A DNA stretch of 64,000 nt from an uncultured Endomicrobiia bacterium. Lineage in GTDB: Bacteria; Elusimicrobiota; Endomicrobiia; Endomicrobiales; Endomicrobiaceae. The DNA lies in the NCBI GenBank assembly GCA_938040055.1, contig CALHWY010000007.1, forward strand, positions 1 to 64,000. Reading direction: 5' to 3'. The notes beneath the pieces were generated by a model. That model did not search any database and was not told where the DNA came from. It saw nothing but the letters and a program-made list of their open reading frames with translations. Positions 9,248 through 18,291 of the stretch are shown in pieces (the first letter of the stretch is position 1; each line of letters begins with the position of its first letter). Position numbers and translations under genes: made by a program.

Positions 9248-11305
9248 TTATTTTGCGTATAACATCTCTTCCAGTATGCGTATTTCCCTGTCCAGATTAT
9301 CTATTTTTTCCTGTTTGCATTTCGGACATTCAAAATGCTCTCCTTCTATATATCCGCATTTGGGGCATACGCTGAAAGTCGGCGTTATGGAAAAATAGGG
9401 AAGGCTGTAATTTTCGCAGACCGTTTTAATAAAATTTTTCAGGGCTTGCGTGTCTTTGACTCTTTCACCCATAAACATATGCACGACTGTTCCGCCGGTA
9501 TATTTTGTCTGCATTTTGTCCTGCAAATCAAGATTTTCAAAGATATCGTCCGTATAATTGACGGGAAGCTGGCTGGAATTGGTATAAAAAGGAGGATGCC
9601 CTTTCCCTTTTTGAGTATTCGCCGAAATTATATCCGGAAATTTCTGCGCGTCAAGCCTGGCAAGCCTGTAAGACGTCCCTTCCGCGGGAGTGGCTTCAAG
9701 ATTATAATTATTGTCGGTCTCTTTTTGATAGTCTATGAGAGTGTCTCTCATAAAATCAAGCACCCTTTCTCCGAAAGCTTTGCCTTTTTCGCTGCCGACA
9801 TCCTCTCCGAAAAGATTAAGACAGGCTTCATTAAGCCCGACTATGCCTATCGTCGAAAAATGATTTTTCCAGAACTCGTTAAAACGTTCTTTAACGCTTC
9901 TTAAGTAAAAACTCATATAAGGATAAAGATTTCCCGCGGTAAACTTTTCAAGAACGCCTCTTTTAATCTCAAGGCTTTCTTTGGCTATTTCCATATTCTC
10001 TTTAAGCCTTCTCATAAAATCTTCTTCATTTTTTGCCAGATACCCTATTCTGGGAAGATTTATCGTCACAACGCCTATCGAACCCGTCAACGGGGCCGCC
10101 CCGAACAGGCCGCCTCCTCTTTTTTGCAGTTCTCTGTTGTCGATTCTAAGACGGCAGCACATGCTTCTGGCGTCTTCCGGTTTCATGTCGGAATTTATAA
10201 AATTGGCGAAATAAGGAATGCCGTATTTGGCGGTAATATCCCAAAGAGCGCTTATGTTTTTATTATTCCAGTCAAAATCTTTAGTTATATTATATGTAGG
10301 TATCGGAAAAGTAAATACCCTTCCTTTGGCGTCCCCTTCAAGCATAAGTTCGAGAAAAGCCTGGTTAAGCATATCCATTTCCATCTGGAACTCGCCGTAC
10401 TTTTTATCCATATGTTTCCCGCCGATTATGGCAGGCTGGTCTTTATAATGCGGAGCGACGGTCAAATCCATGGTCAGATTGGTAAAAGGCGTTTGAAAGC
10501 CTACTCTTGTAGGAACGTTTACATTAAACAAAAATTCCTGCAAAGCCTGTTTTACCTCATCATATGACAAAGCGTCATAATATATAAAAGGCGCCAAAAG
10601 CGTGTCGAAATTCGAAAAAGCCTGCGCGCCGGCGCTTTCGCCCTGCAATGTATAGAAAAAGTTAACTATTTGCCCCAAAGCGGTTCTGAAATGTTTTGCC
10701 GGCCTTGCTTCGGCTTTGCCGGAGACCCCTTTAAAGCCGTGAAGAAGAAGATCCTGCAAGTCCCATCCCACGCAGTAAGCGCCCAAAAGGCCCAGATCGT
10801 GAAGATGTATGTCGCCTTCCGAATGCGCTTTTCTGACTTTCTCCGGATAAATTTTATTTAACCAGTAAACTTTGCTGACTTCAGAAGATATGTAATTGTT
10901 AAGCCCCTGAAGCGAATAAGACATATTGCTGTTTTCATTTACCTGCCAGTCTATTTTTTTAAGGTATTGGTCGACAAGATCAACATTGAAAGCCGAAGTA
11001 ATCTCTCTTATTTTGCTGTGCTGGTCGCGGTAAAGTATATAAGCCTTGGCGGTTTTTTTATAAACGGAAGAAAGAAGCACTTCTTCTACTATATCCTGAA
11101 TTTCCTCAACCGTAGGTTTTCTGTCTTCAATAGTATCCTGAAGCAAAGATAAAGCTTTTATGGTAAGTTTATCGGCTATGTCCTGTCCGAACTCTCCCGT
11201 AGACTTTCCGGCTTTTGCTATTGCCGCCGCAATTTTTTTCGGGTTAAACTCTTCTCTTATTCCGTTTCTTTTTACGACAGAACTGAAAAATTCTTCTTTT
11301 TCCAT
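9248..11305 (-). CDS. nrdD: Class III (anaerobic) ribonucleoside-triphosphate reductase, large chain lacking the glycyl-radical tail
   Basis: The 685-residue chain reduces ribonucleotides anaerobically. An N-terminal ATP-cone (VVKRNGIREEFNPKKI, about 10-100) gives allosteric control. The catalytic barrel includes CCRLRIDNREL and GGGLFGAAPLTGSIG, and EGTSYRLA lies near the end of the barrel. The C-terminus has a four-Cys zinc ribbon (CPKCGY...CPKCKQ) and then ends in an unrelated helix instead of the RVxGY radical segment. That segment is encoded 340 bp downstream at 8723-8905. ATG at 11305 follows AAGGAG with six-base spacing. With nrdG it completes the anaerobic dNTP system. Confidence 0.93.
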   Translation of the reverse strand: MEKEEFFSSVVKRNGIREEFNPKKIAAAIAKAGKSTGEFGQDIADKLTIKALSLLQDTIEDRKPTVEEIQDIVEEVLLSSVYKKTAKAYILYRDQHSKIREITSAFNVDLVDQYLKKIDWQVNENSNMSYSLQGLNNYISSEVSKVYWLNKIYPEKVRKAHSEGDIHLHDLGLLGAYCVGWDLQDLLLHGFKGVSGKAEARPAKHFRTALGQIVNFFYTLQGESAGAQAFSNFDTLLAPFIYYDALSYDEVKQALQEFLFNVNVPTRVGFQTPFTNLTMDLTVAPHYKDQPAIIGGKHMDKKYGEFQMEMDMLNQAFLELMLEGDAKGRVFTFPIPTYNITKDFDWNNKNISALWDITAKYGIPYFANFINSDMKPEDARSMCCRLRIDNRELQKRGGGLFGAAPLTGSIGVVTINLPRIGYLAKNEEDFMRRLKENMEIAKESLEIKRGVLEKFTAGNLYPYMSFYLRSVKERFNEFWKNHFSTIGIVGLNEACLNLFGEDVGSEKGKAFGERVLDFMRDTLIDYQKETDNNYNLEATPAEGTSYRLARLDAQKFPDIISANTQKGKGHPPFYTNSSQLPVNYTDDIFENLDLQDKMQTKYTGGTVVHMFMGERVKDTQALKNFIKTVCENYSLPYFSITPTFSVCPKCGYIEGEHFECPKCKQEKIDNLDREIRILEEMLYAK

Positions 11306-12517
11306 TTACTTCTCCTTAATCAATTACTCTGAAAAAGCGCTTTTTGTCCGGCTTAAACAAAAACGCAGAAGTTCCGGCACATTTTGACCTTCCGGATTTC
11401 CATATACCGTCTCTTATTATAAAATCAATAAAAGCGCGAAAGTTTCAGCGCATTTTGACATACCCGCCGCCAAAACGGGCAAAAACAAAAAACGCGGCTT
11501 GTTCCGGCTCTCCCGGAGCAAATAAAAACGCAAGTATATACATTTGCGGCTTTTTGAAAATATCCGCGATAAGCCGAAAACCGCAGCAAATCAAAGCGCA
11601 TATATATATTGTCTAGCCAGCCGGAAAATACCGGCGCGTTTTTTTAATTTTTCAAAATTTCAAACCGGACAAAATTTTTCCTCGGCAAAAGCCGGTTTTA
11701 CTCCGCATATTTGCGGACGGCATTGCGCAATATAAAAAGCCGCCGGTTTTTTCAAACATTTACAGTTTAAACAATCCCGGAAATAAAAAATCTCCCAAAG
11801 AAACGCAAATAAAAACAGCCGTTTTACGGCAGCCGCCTGCCTGATTATACCTTTATTGCACACTCGAAAAAAGCATAAACAAAAAAAGCCGCCGAACCGA
11901 GCCGTATTAATTAAAAAAGATTGGACTTTTCCCGGAAATAAAATTCTTTTACAGATCACAAAATATTTGCGGTTTTGCGGATAACGAAAAGTCAAAAAAA
12001 GTTTTTCTAAATTTACACCAATCCGGTTTTCACCGGCTATGTTTATAAAAAAAGAAAATCCGCCCCGGCCTCTTTTCAGCCTTTGCGTCCCGCATACTTT
12101 TGACAATGTGTTTTCATAGAGCGGAAAATCAGAATTTTTTCCAGCCGCCGTTTCCGGCATACTTTTTAAAGTCCGGCCGTTTAGACAAAAAGACAGATCT
12201 TTTCCGTCCGCAGCCCGCTCCGCGTCATTGCAGGACTCTTTTCTTTTAGTCCGCCGTTTTCCGACCACGGGCAGGCAGATAAACAATATTTTTGCTTTTT
12301 TGCGGTTGCCGCCGGCAAAGAGCTTATTTTTCTAGACGAATCGGAAAGCGCCGGATCAACATATTGTGGTAAAGAGCATTTTTCCTACAACATATACTAC
12401 ACAAGTTGAATTCTTTTGTCAATAAAGATTTTGCATAAAAATACAAAAAACACCCGCAGCGGCTTTAATACAAAAAACGCATGCTTTATTGTTTGCAGCC
12501 GGCGCCGGCCGTAAAAT
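11306..12517. other. 1.2-kb intergenic region, no gene supported
   Basis: Long minus- and plus-strand frames here have no family motifs and biased composition. Near 12356-12402 two degenerate AT-centred dyads around CATAT are spaced 31 bp apart, which is the spacing of NrdR box pairs, but each matches the published consensus poorly and nrdD begins a kilobase away. The first AT-rich block (12405-12450) could hold a promoter, but I cannot define one. Confidence 0.4.
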
Positions 12518-14275
12518 TTACCAGTCGGCTTTTTTTCCAAAAGGGGTAAGGGGAAGATGCGAGCCGAAAACTATATTTTTAGGCATTTCATGGGCGGTCA
12601 GAACGGATTTCATATAATCGTGTATGCTTTTTTTTGCCGTTTTTTCATCGGCGTCTTCCCTGAGAACTATAAAAGCTTTCAGCCTGTCGCCTCCCGAACG
12701 GACTACGACGTCTTTAATATCCGTATGTTTTTTTAAAAGCTTTTCTATTTTTAAAGGATAGACGTTTATTCCGGCGATTTTTACCGCATGGTCTTTTCTT
12801 TCTATTACCGAGAAAATCCTTTCGCCTTTTGTTCTTACGATATCGGGCAGTTCGGATTTAAGAGAGGTTGCTTTTCTGGAAATTTCTGTCATTTCGCCGC
12901 CTCTTTCCTCATAGTTCCAGAAAGGAAACAGAAAAAAAGGGGATCCTGCGCTTTCCCTGAACCCTATGGCGCCGGTTTCGGAAGAGCCGTATATTTCTAT
13001 CACTTTTTCAGCCCCTCTTTTGTATATTTCCTCAAAAACATTATCGGGACACGGCGAAGTGGACGTCAAAACGGTTATTCCTTCAGGAAACATAAAACCG
13101 ATATCAATCATATATTTAAGAAAAAGAGGGAAAGTCACAAGAAGATCTCCCGGCTTCAATATTTCATCCCATTCGGGAAAAGGCACCGGCGGTTTTGAAA
13201 GCACTCTGATATTCATAAGTTTTGAAAGCTGAAGCCCGAAAATAAAACCGTATGAATGATGGGAAGGCACCGTTGACACTATCCTTGATATTGTGCTGAA
13301 GAGAAAACTCACCCCTTCGGTTTCTTCTTTTATCATTTCCTGGGAATGTATGCAGTTTTTGGGAATGCCGCTGCTGCCGGAAGTAAAAAAGTTTATCCTT
13401 TTGCTTTTTCCGAACGCCCGCGCGCAAACGCTTTCAATGTCCGGACTTTCCGAATCATAAGTTTCCTTTATGCCGCACAAAAGTTTCAATCCTTTGAAAA
13501 TATTCTCTTTTTCGTCTTTTGCGGCTTCTTTAAGCATATCTTTCGCTTCAAAATTTTCAAAAACCGAAAATACGTCCTTTCTTGTGCCCGCGAGATAAGT
13601 TTTAATAAAATCCCTTACCACTCTGGCGGCGTCTTTTTTGTTCAGGAAAGGATAATGTTTTTTTGCGGTTTCAAAGGCTTGCGCGCAAGGATTATAATTG
13701 TCGGCCGGGCGCGGCTCAAAGACAAATTCGTTTTCGGTTTCTTCAAAAGTCAGAAGAAAAAAAGCGGCATGCGCCCCGCCGTATATTTTATGGCCGTACT
13801 CTTTATTTATGACGGGATGTATGTCGTCTGCCGCCCCTAAAAGAACATATCTGCATCTTTGCGACAAAAGCCAGCTTTTTGCCGTGTCGACCGCCGAAGC
13901 AAAAGCCCCTCCGCTTTGGCATACGGTAAGACAAGGCCCTCTGAAATTTAAAATAACGGAAACCGCCGTTTCAACGCAATTGTGCACCGAGAAAGAAAAA
14001 GCCAGAGGGGAGGCAAGCTCATCTCCGCCGTATATTATGGAATCCATAAATCCGCAGGTCTGTCCCGCGGGACCTCTGCCTGTGGCTATAATCAGCCCTA
14101 TGTCTTCTTTTTCTTTTTCAAGGCTTATCCCCGCTTCGTTTAAAGTTTTAGCCGCGGCAAATAAAGCCGTTTTTATAAAATTATCCATGCGGCGCAGCCG
14201 GCTTGGCTCGCAAAATTCGTCTATGCCGTCCGCTTTATCCGCAAAAGCGCATCCTTTGAGGTAAAGTTTATTCAT
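12518..14275 (-). CDS. Fusion of a ketosynthase-like (ApeC-type) domain with an acyl-adenylate ligase (ApeH-type) domain
   Basis: Residues about 1-185 resemble the N-terminal-type beta-ketoacyl synthase-like proteins of aryl-polyene clusters, with TVCQSGGAFAS (C119) where a KS nucleophile would sit. Residues about 285-585 form an AMP-binding ligase: TSGSSGIPK P-loop (298-306), YGSSETG (429-435), a DHAVKIAGINVYP hinge, and the C-terminal lysine in FGKKADW. In known APE pathways the ligase activates the aryl starter and loads it on an ACP, and the KS-like partner influences chain length. These are normally separate genes of about 240 and 450 residues. The fused frame is continuous, with no stop or internal overlap. 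It overlaps the stop of the upstream KS gene by 8 bp, so they are co-translated. It is the last gene of the cluster. Confidence 0.85.
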   Translation of the reverse strand: MNKLYLKGCAFADKADGIDEFCEPSRLRRMDNFIKTALFAAAKTLNEAGISLEKEKEDIGLIIATGRGPAGQTCGFMDSIIYGGDELASPLAFSFSVHNCVETAVSVILNFRGPCLTVCQSGGAFASAVDTAKSWLLSQRCRYVLLGAADDIHPVINKEYGHKIYGGAHAAFFLLTFEETENEFVFEPRPADNYNPCAQAFETAKKHYPFLNKKDAARVVRDFIKTYLAGTRKDVFSVFENFEAKDMLKEAAKDEKENIFKGLKLLCGIKETYDSESPDIESVCARAFGKSKRINFFTSGSSGIPKNCIHSQEMIKEETEGVSFLFSTISRIVSTVPSHHSYGFIFGLQLSKLMNIRVLSKPPVPFPEWDEILKPGDLLVTFPLFLKYMIDIGFMFPEGITVLTSTSPCPDNVFEEIYKRGAEKVIEIYGSSETGAIGFRESAGSPFFLFPFWNYEERGGEMTEISRKATSLKSELPDIVRTKGERIFSVIERKDHAVKIAGINVYPLKIEKLLKKHTDIKDVVVRSGGDRLKAFIVLREDADEKTAKKSIHDYMKSVLTAHEMPKNIVFGSHLPLTPFGKKADW

Positions 14276-15455
14276 AATCTTTGCCTCCGATAATCAGGCA
14301 TGCATTGCATCCTCCGAAAGCGAGAGAATCCGACAGAGCGGCCTTTTTTTTGTCTATATCCGTATGCGCGGTTACCGGCGTTAAACCGAGGTTTTCATCA
14401 GGCGCGGTAAAATTATTGGTTTTTGGAATGCGCCCTCCGTTAAGGCAGATAAGAGAAATGCAGGCTTCAACGGCTCCCGCGGCGCCTAAAGCATGTCCGG
14501 TAGAGCTTTTTGTGGCGCTGACGGGAATCCCTCCGAAAAGTTCGTTAAAAACTTTGGCTTCCGCGGCGTCATTGTCCGGGGTTGCGGTAGCATGCGCGTT
14601 TATAAAAGCTATTTTTTCTTTATCTATAGCCGCCTGCCTGACGGCAAAGTCCGCGGCTTTTCTCAAGCCGCGCCCGCCGGGCTCCGGAGCAGTCGGGTGA
14701 TAGCCGTCGCATGCATTGCCGTAACCTAAAACTGCGCCGTATTTTGAGCCTTCTCTTTTTTTGAAAGAATTGCGCGACTCCAAAATAAAAATGCCGGACC
14801 CTTCTCCGAGATTTATGCCGTTTCTGTTTTTGTCGAAAGGCCGGCAATGCTGCCTGCTTGCTATCATAAGTTTTATAAAGCCGGTAAAAGGTATAAGATT
14901 CAGTTCATCCGTTCCGCCCGCTATGACAATATCGCAAAACCCGTTTTCTATCCATTCGGCGCCTATTCCTATCGCGTCCGTGCCCGAAGCGCATGCGCTG
15001 ACAACCGTCTGTGACAAGCCTTTAACGCCTAAAAAACCGAGAACTTCATCGGAAACCGCATAATTTATATATCTGTCAAGAGGCGCTAAAGAAATTTCAG
15101 CCCCTTCGCGCCATTCTTTGTAGAAATCAAAACAGTTAAAAGACGCGTCCACGGAAGTGCCTATGCACACGCCGACTTTTAAATTGCGGAAATCCTCCTT
15201 TGCAAGAGCGGCTTTTTCCATGGCTTCCGACAAAGCTTTGCGCAAAAATAAAAAACTGTAGCTTTCATTTTCTTCCTTTTGCGATAAAACCTTTTCAGGC
15301 GCCTGAAAAACGGGAAATTGCAAAGCATAAGAACTTTTAAACCGGTCTTTTATATAAGACGGTTTTATGGAATCGGAAAATAAATTCTTCGATATTTCTT
15401 CTGCGCCGCTTCCGAGAGAGCAGACGCAGCCGAAACCCGAAATAAGCGTTTTCAT
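14268..15455 (-). CDS. Beta-ketoacyl-ACP synthase (FabF-like), polyene cluster
   Basis: A 395-residue condensing enzyme with a complete Cys-His-His set: C155 in VVSACASGTDA, H288 in NAHATATP, H321 in SSTGHALGAAGA. The GEGSG and SDSLAFGG glycine motifs are present. Length fits the FabF/ApeR type. It sits between an ACP gene (sharing a single base at 15455) and the KS-like/ligase fusion. This is one of two fully equipped KS genes in the cluster. Which one starts and which one extends the polyene cannot be told from sequence. Confidence 0.88.
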   Translation of the reverse strand: MKTLISGFGCVCSLGSGAEEISKNLFSDSIKPSYIKDRFKSSYALQFPVFQAPEKVLSQKEENESYSFLFLRKALSEAMEKAALAKEDFRNLKVGVCIGTSVDASFNCFDFYKEWREGAEISLAPLDRYINYAVSDEVLGFLGVKGLSQTVVSACASGTDAIGIGAEWIENGFCDIVIAGGTDELNLIPFTGFIKLMIASRQHCRPFDKNRNGINLGEGSGIFILESRNSFKKREGSKYGAVLGYGNACDGYHPTAPEPGGRGLRKAADFAVRQAAIDKEKIAFINAHATATPDNDAAEAKVFNELFGGIPVSATKSSTGHALGAAGAVEACISLICLNGGRIPKTNNFTAPDENLGLTPVTAHTDIDKKKAALSDSLAFGGCNACLIIGGKDYE

Positions 15456-15712
15456 TATTTTTTTCTCGTTTTTTCAATATGCTCTCTTAATGTTCCGAAA
15501 GTCCGGAATACTTTCCTTCCTTCATCCATATTCTCTATAACAATATCATAGTTCTTGCGCAAAATAATAACCAGCTCTATGGCGTCAAGGCTGTCCAGTC
15601 CGAGACCGGAAAAAAGAGGAGTTTCCTCTTTTAAAGAGTGCATATCAATTCCCTGCATATCAAGATTTTCGCTTAAAACTTTTTTCACTTCATCTAAAGA
15701 CGTTTCAATCAT
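15455..15712 (-). CDS. Acyl carrier protein, polyene cluster
   Basis: An 85-residue ACP with the phosphopantetheine serine S41 in GLGLDSLDAIEL and four predicted helices. ATG at 15712 was chosen because GGGGAG lies seven bases upstream; the longer frame adds seven unlikely residues. Its TAA ends at 15455, the first base of the KS start, so the two are coupled. It is one of two cluster ACPs, as in APE systems (ApeE/ApeF). No phosphopantetheinyl transferase is present in this window. Confidence 0.88.
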   Translation of the reverse strand: MIETSLDEVKKVLSENLDMQGIDMHSLKEETPLFSGLGLDSLDAIELVIILRKNYDIVIENMDEGRKVFRTFGTLREHIEKTRKK

Positions 15713-15733
15713 TGTTTTTCTCCCCAGCCTCAA

Positions 15734-15962
15734 GGAAGCTTCGCTTCCCGGTTTTAATATTTTTACTTAAAACGACAAACCGATAGAATTTTTATGCTCT
15801 TTCAAAACACGAACTTTCCCAAAACCGGCAGTTTTATAAAGAAGCTTCGCTTCCCGGTTTTAATATTTTTACTTAAAACGACAAACCGACAGGATTTTTA
15901 TGCTCTTTCAAAACACGGACTTGCCCAAAACCGGCAGTTTTACAAAGAAGCTTCGCTTCCCG
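15734..15962. repeat. Tandem intergenic repeat, ~106-bp unit, three starts
   Basis: The dyad-like word GAAGCTTCGCTTC begins at 15735, 15841 and 15947, an exact 106-bp period. Between them the unit repeats with few changes: a CCGGTTTTAATATTTTTACTTAAAACGACAAACCGA-type first half (quoted here only in outline), a TGCTCTTTCAAAACAC middle, and a CCCAAAACCGGCAGTTTT end. The third unit is cut short. Related units occur at 18835-19035. No protein is encoded. It separates two blocks of the polyene cluster. Confidence 0.85.
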
Positions 15963-16222
15963 GTTTAAGAGCAATAAACTCATATGGATTTGCGGGCGAC
16001 TATACGGATTTAAAGATTTTTACATATTAAAAAAACTATAGAAAACTTTAGCGGCATTTTAAAAAGTCTTTATAAGCAGTCCGCTATTTCCATAATTTTT
16101 CCGGCAAAAAGCCGATTTTTTTATTAACGGTTTCATTATTTCCGGTTAAACATACGCTTTGCAATAGCAATAAAAACTCTTTTGCCGTTTTTTTAAGGAA
16201 GCGCCGCGGCGCTTTTCGGAAA
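15963..16222. other. Remainder of the intergenic gap after the 106-bp repeats
   Basis: An AT-rich stretch between the repeat array and the acyltransferase stop codon. I see no gene, terminator or clear promoter here. Confidence 0.4.
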
Positions 16223-17110
16223 TCATTTCCACATATCGTAAAAATTAAAAAACTGATACGGATATTTATTACAAAATTTTTCAAGTGATTGTATAAATTT
16301 TTGCGCTTCATTTAAATAGTTTTCGGCTTTCTGTCCTTTGTCGCTTACAAAAAAAGAGCCGGCTATTACGGAATCGACCTTGCCCGCCCCGGCGCGCGGA
16401 AAAAAGATTATGACCACAGGCGTCCCCAAAGCGGCCGCTATCCTGTAAATGCCGTAAGGCACCTCGGTTTTCGCGCCCAAAAAACCGACTTCCGCTTTAT
16501 TGTTTAAGCTTCCGAAAGTTCTGTCGCCCATCATAGCGACTATCGCTTTATCGGAAAGAGCCGAAATTATTTCCGCCGCACCGCCTCCGAAACCGGCGGG
16601 ATCTATAAACTTTACCGGAGATTCTTTCCCGGAGAGCTCATGAGCATGTTTGTCGACATCTTCTTTGCTTTTGTGATATATTACATATTTATCGCCTTCA
16701 ATAAAATCAAAACAAGACATCGCAGTCTGCCAGCAGCCGCAGTGAGCCGTAATAATTATCAGTCCTTTGCCTTTTGCGTACAAATCTTTGCAAAGTTTTT
16801 TGTCCGCCTGCGAAGAAATGATATTTATCTCGCCCGTAATTCCGAACACGGCCCTGTCCGTAAGCGCTTTGCCGAAATTTAAGATAAGTTTATATGTTTT
16901 TATCCGCATTCCGAAAAAGCCTGTCCGCGGAAAACGCTTTTTAAGATAATAAGAAGCGCTTTTTCTTATATCCGGAAGCAGAGTATAAAAAAACGCGACA
17001 AAATATAATATGAAATATGCCGCCGGCCGGCCGCCGTACTTTATAAAAAAGCACAAAAGATTTTGAAAAAAAGAGTTTCCTCTGCTTTTACCCGTCCATT
17101 TTTGAGCCAT
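16223..17110 (-). CDS. LpxL/HtrB-family lipid acyltransferase, polyene cluster
   Basis: 295 residues of the bacterial lipid A acyltransferase family (PF03279 type). One N-terminal hydrophobic segment (about 29-47) anchors it in the inner membrane. The catalytic block is AHCGCWQ, with H123 present but Q128 where LpxL/HtrB enzymes have Glu or Asp of the HX4(D/E) dyad. MMGDRTFG and a VPYGIYRIAAALGTPV segment are also typical. In APE clusters such enzymes are thought to attach acyl chains to the polyene carrier lipid. It overlaps the 3' end of the glycosyltransferase gene by 23 bp. Confidence 0.82.
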   Translation of the reverse strand: MAQKWTGKSRGNSFFQNLLCFFIKYGGRPAAYFILYFVAFFYTLLPDIRKSASYYLKKRFPRTGFFGMRIKTYKLILNFGKALTDRAVFGITGEINIISSQADKKLCKDLYAKGKGLIIITAHCGCWQTAMSCFDFIEGDKYVIYHKSKEDVDKHAHELSGKESPVKFIDPAGFGGGAAEIISALSDKAIVAMMGDRTFGSLNNKAEVGFLGAKTEVPYGIYRIAAALGTPVVIIFFPRAGAGKVDSVIAGSFFVSDKGQKAENYLNEAQKFIQSLEKFCNKYPYQFFNFYDMWK

Positions 17111-18266
17111 AAATAAAACCTTTTCTGAGAATATGCCCTATTAAAAAAACTATGCTTCCCACAAGCAGCGCAAAAACCGGCGCCACCAGAAGAGATCCCA
17201 AAACCCATTCCCAAACCCTTTGTAAAAACTCTCTTCCTATTACCTGCCAGCTGGCCTCGGTAAGAAATTTGCCATGTCTTATGAAATAGCCCGCCTCAAT
17301 GCACACAAAAGGAATAAAAGGCGGCATCGCCAGCTTATCCGCGCTGAAAGCCGCGGCTCTGTTGAGATTGAACCATCCTACTCCGACAAGAAGTATCATT
17401 GACCGTATCCCGGGCAGAGCTATCGCTCCCCAGAAACTTCCCCATGCGGCCGAAACGGCAAGATGAAAAGGATTTTCCCTGCTTTTCATCTGACCGGCTA
17501 AAACTTTAAACGGATTCAAAGAAACTATCCGGCCGTCTTTATTCTCAATATATTTTCTGTGCGGAACGGGAATCATAGCCCTGACGGTAAGATAAGTGTT
17601 TAAAACGCCGAGCCTGAAATTATCCGCGAAAAACTTAAAATGGGACACTCTGTTTTTTTTGTCGGGATAATACACGTCCACATCCACTTCTTCTATGCCA
17701 AAACCCGCCCATAAAGCTTTCACGGCTATTTCCGTTTCAAAAGCGAATCTTTTTGAATAAACTCTAAGTTTCGGGAAAAGCCGCGCCGGATAAACCCTGA
17801 AACCGCTTTGCATGTCTTTTATCTTTTTGCCGGTCTGCACTTTTGCCCAAAACCCCGCGAAATCCCTGCCGAACTTTGAAGCTTTAGGAATGCCGGGGCG
17901 GGCAAAATCGCGCGCGCCTATGATTATGCGGTTAGGATATTTCCGCGCGGCGCAAAGAAGACGCTCTATATCATGCGGATAATGCTGGCCGTCCGCGTCT
18001 ATAGTAACCAGATGGGTAAACCCGTTTTCGCCGGCCCAGACAGCCGCAGCCTTTATCGCCGCTCCTTTGCCCTTATTTTTTTTAAAATGCATTGTGTGCA
18101 GCGACAAATTGTCTATTGAGGCGAGTCCTGAATCAGTGCTGCCGTCATCTACTACAAGAACATCGCTGAAAAAACGCAGAATTTCCCGAACGACGCGCCC
18201 TGCCGAAGCGGCATGATTATATAAAGGAACGACTATAAGAGGGTTGAATTTCTTAGAAATATCCAT
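17088..18266 (-). CDS. Family 2 glycosyltransferase with C-terminal membrane domain (DUF2062-like)
   Basis: The N-terminal GT-A domain starts at LIVVPLYNHA and contains the VVDDGSTD nucleotide-sugar motif, KGKGAAI, and the DADGQH metal motif, followed by a SGFRVYP segment. The last 150 residues contain hydrophobic helices like the DUF2062 domain found in APE glycosyltransferases. It probably transfers a sugar or lipid-linked sugar to the polyene product at the inner membrane. ATG at 18266 (MDISKKFN) was chosen because the fold begins there. The longer frame to 18377 would run into the thioesterase gene, and neither start has a strong ribosome-binding site. Confidence 0.82.
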   Translation of the reverse strand: MDISKKFNPLIVVPLYNHAASAGRVVREILRFFSDVLVVDDGSTDSGLASIDNLSLHTMHFKKNKGKGAAIKAAAVWAGENGFTHLVTIDADGQHYPHDIERLLCAARKYPNRIIIGARDFARPGIPKASKFGRDFAGFWAKVQTGKKIKDMQSGFRVYPARLFPKLRVYSKRFAFETEIAVKALWAGFGIEEVDVDVYYPDKKNRVSHFKFFADNFRLGVLNTYLTVRAMIPVPHRKYIENKDGRIVSLNPFKVLAGQMKSRENPFHLAVSAAWGSFWGAIALPGIRSMILLVGVGWFNLNRAAAFSADKLAMPPFIPFVCIEAGYFIRHGKFLTEASWQVIGREFLQRVWEWVLGSLLVAPVFALLVGSIVFLIGHILRKGFIYGSKMDG

Positions 18267-18291
18267 TTTAAGGCGGCAGAACGGAGCACGT

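Noticed and set aside
11660..12286. Minus-strand frame of 208 codons in the gap beside nrdD
   Set aside because: No recognisable motif, scattered Cys/Phe/Arg-rich text, and no ribosome-binding site. I treat it as chance.
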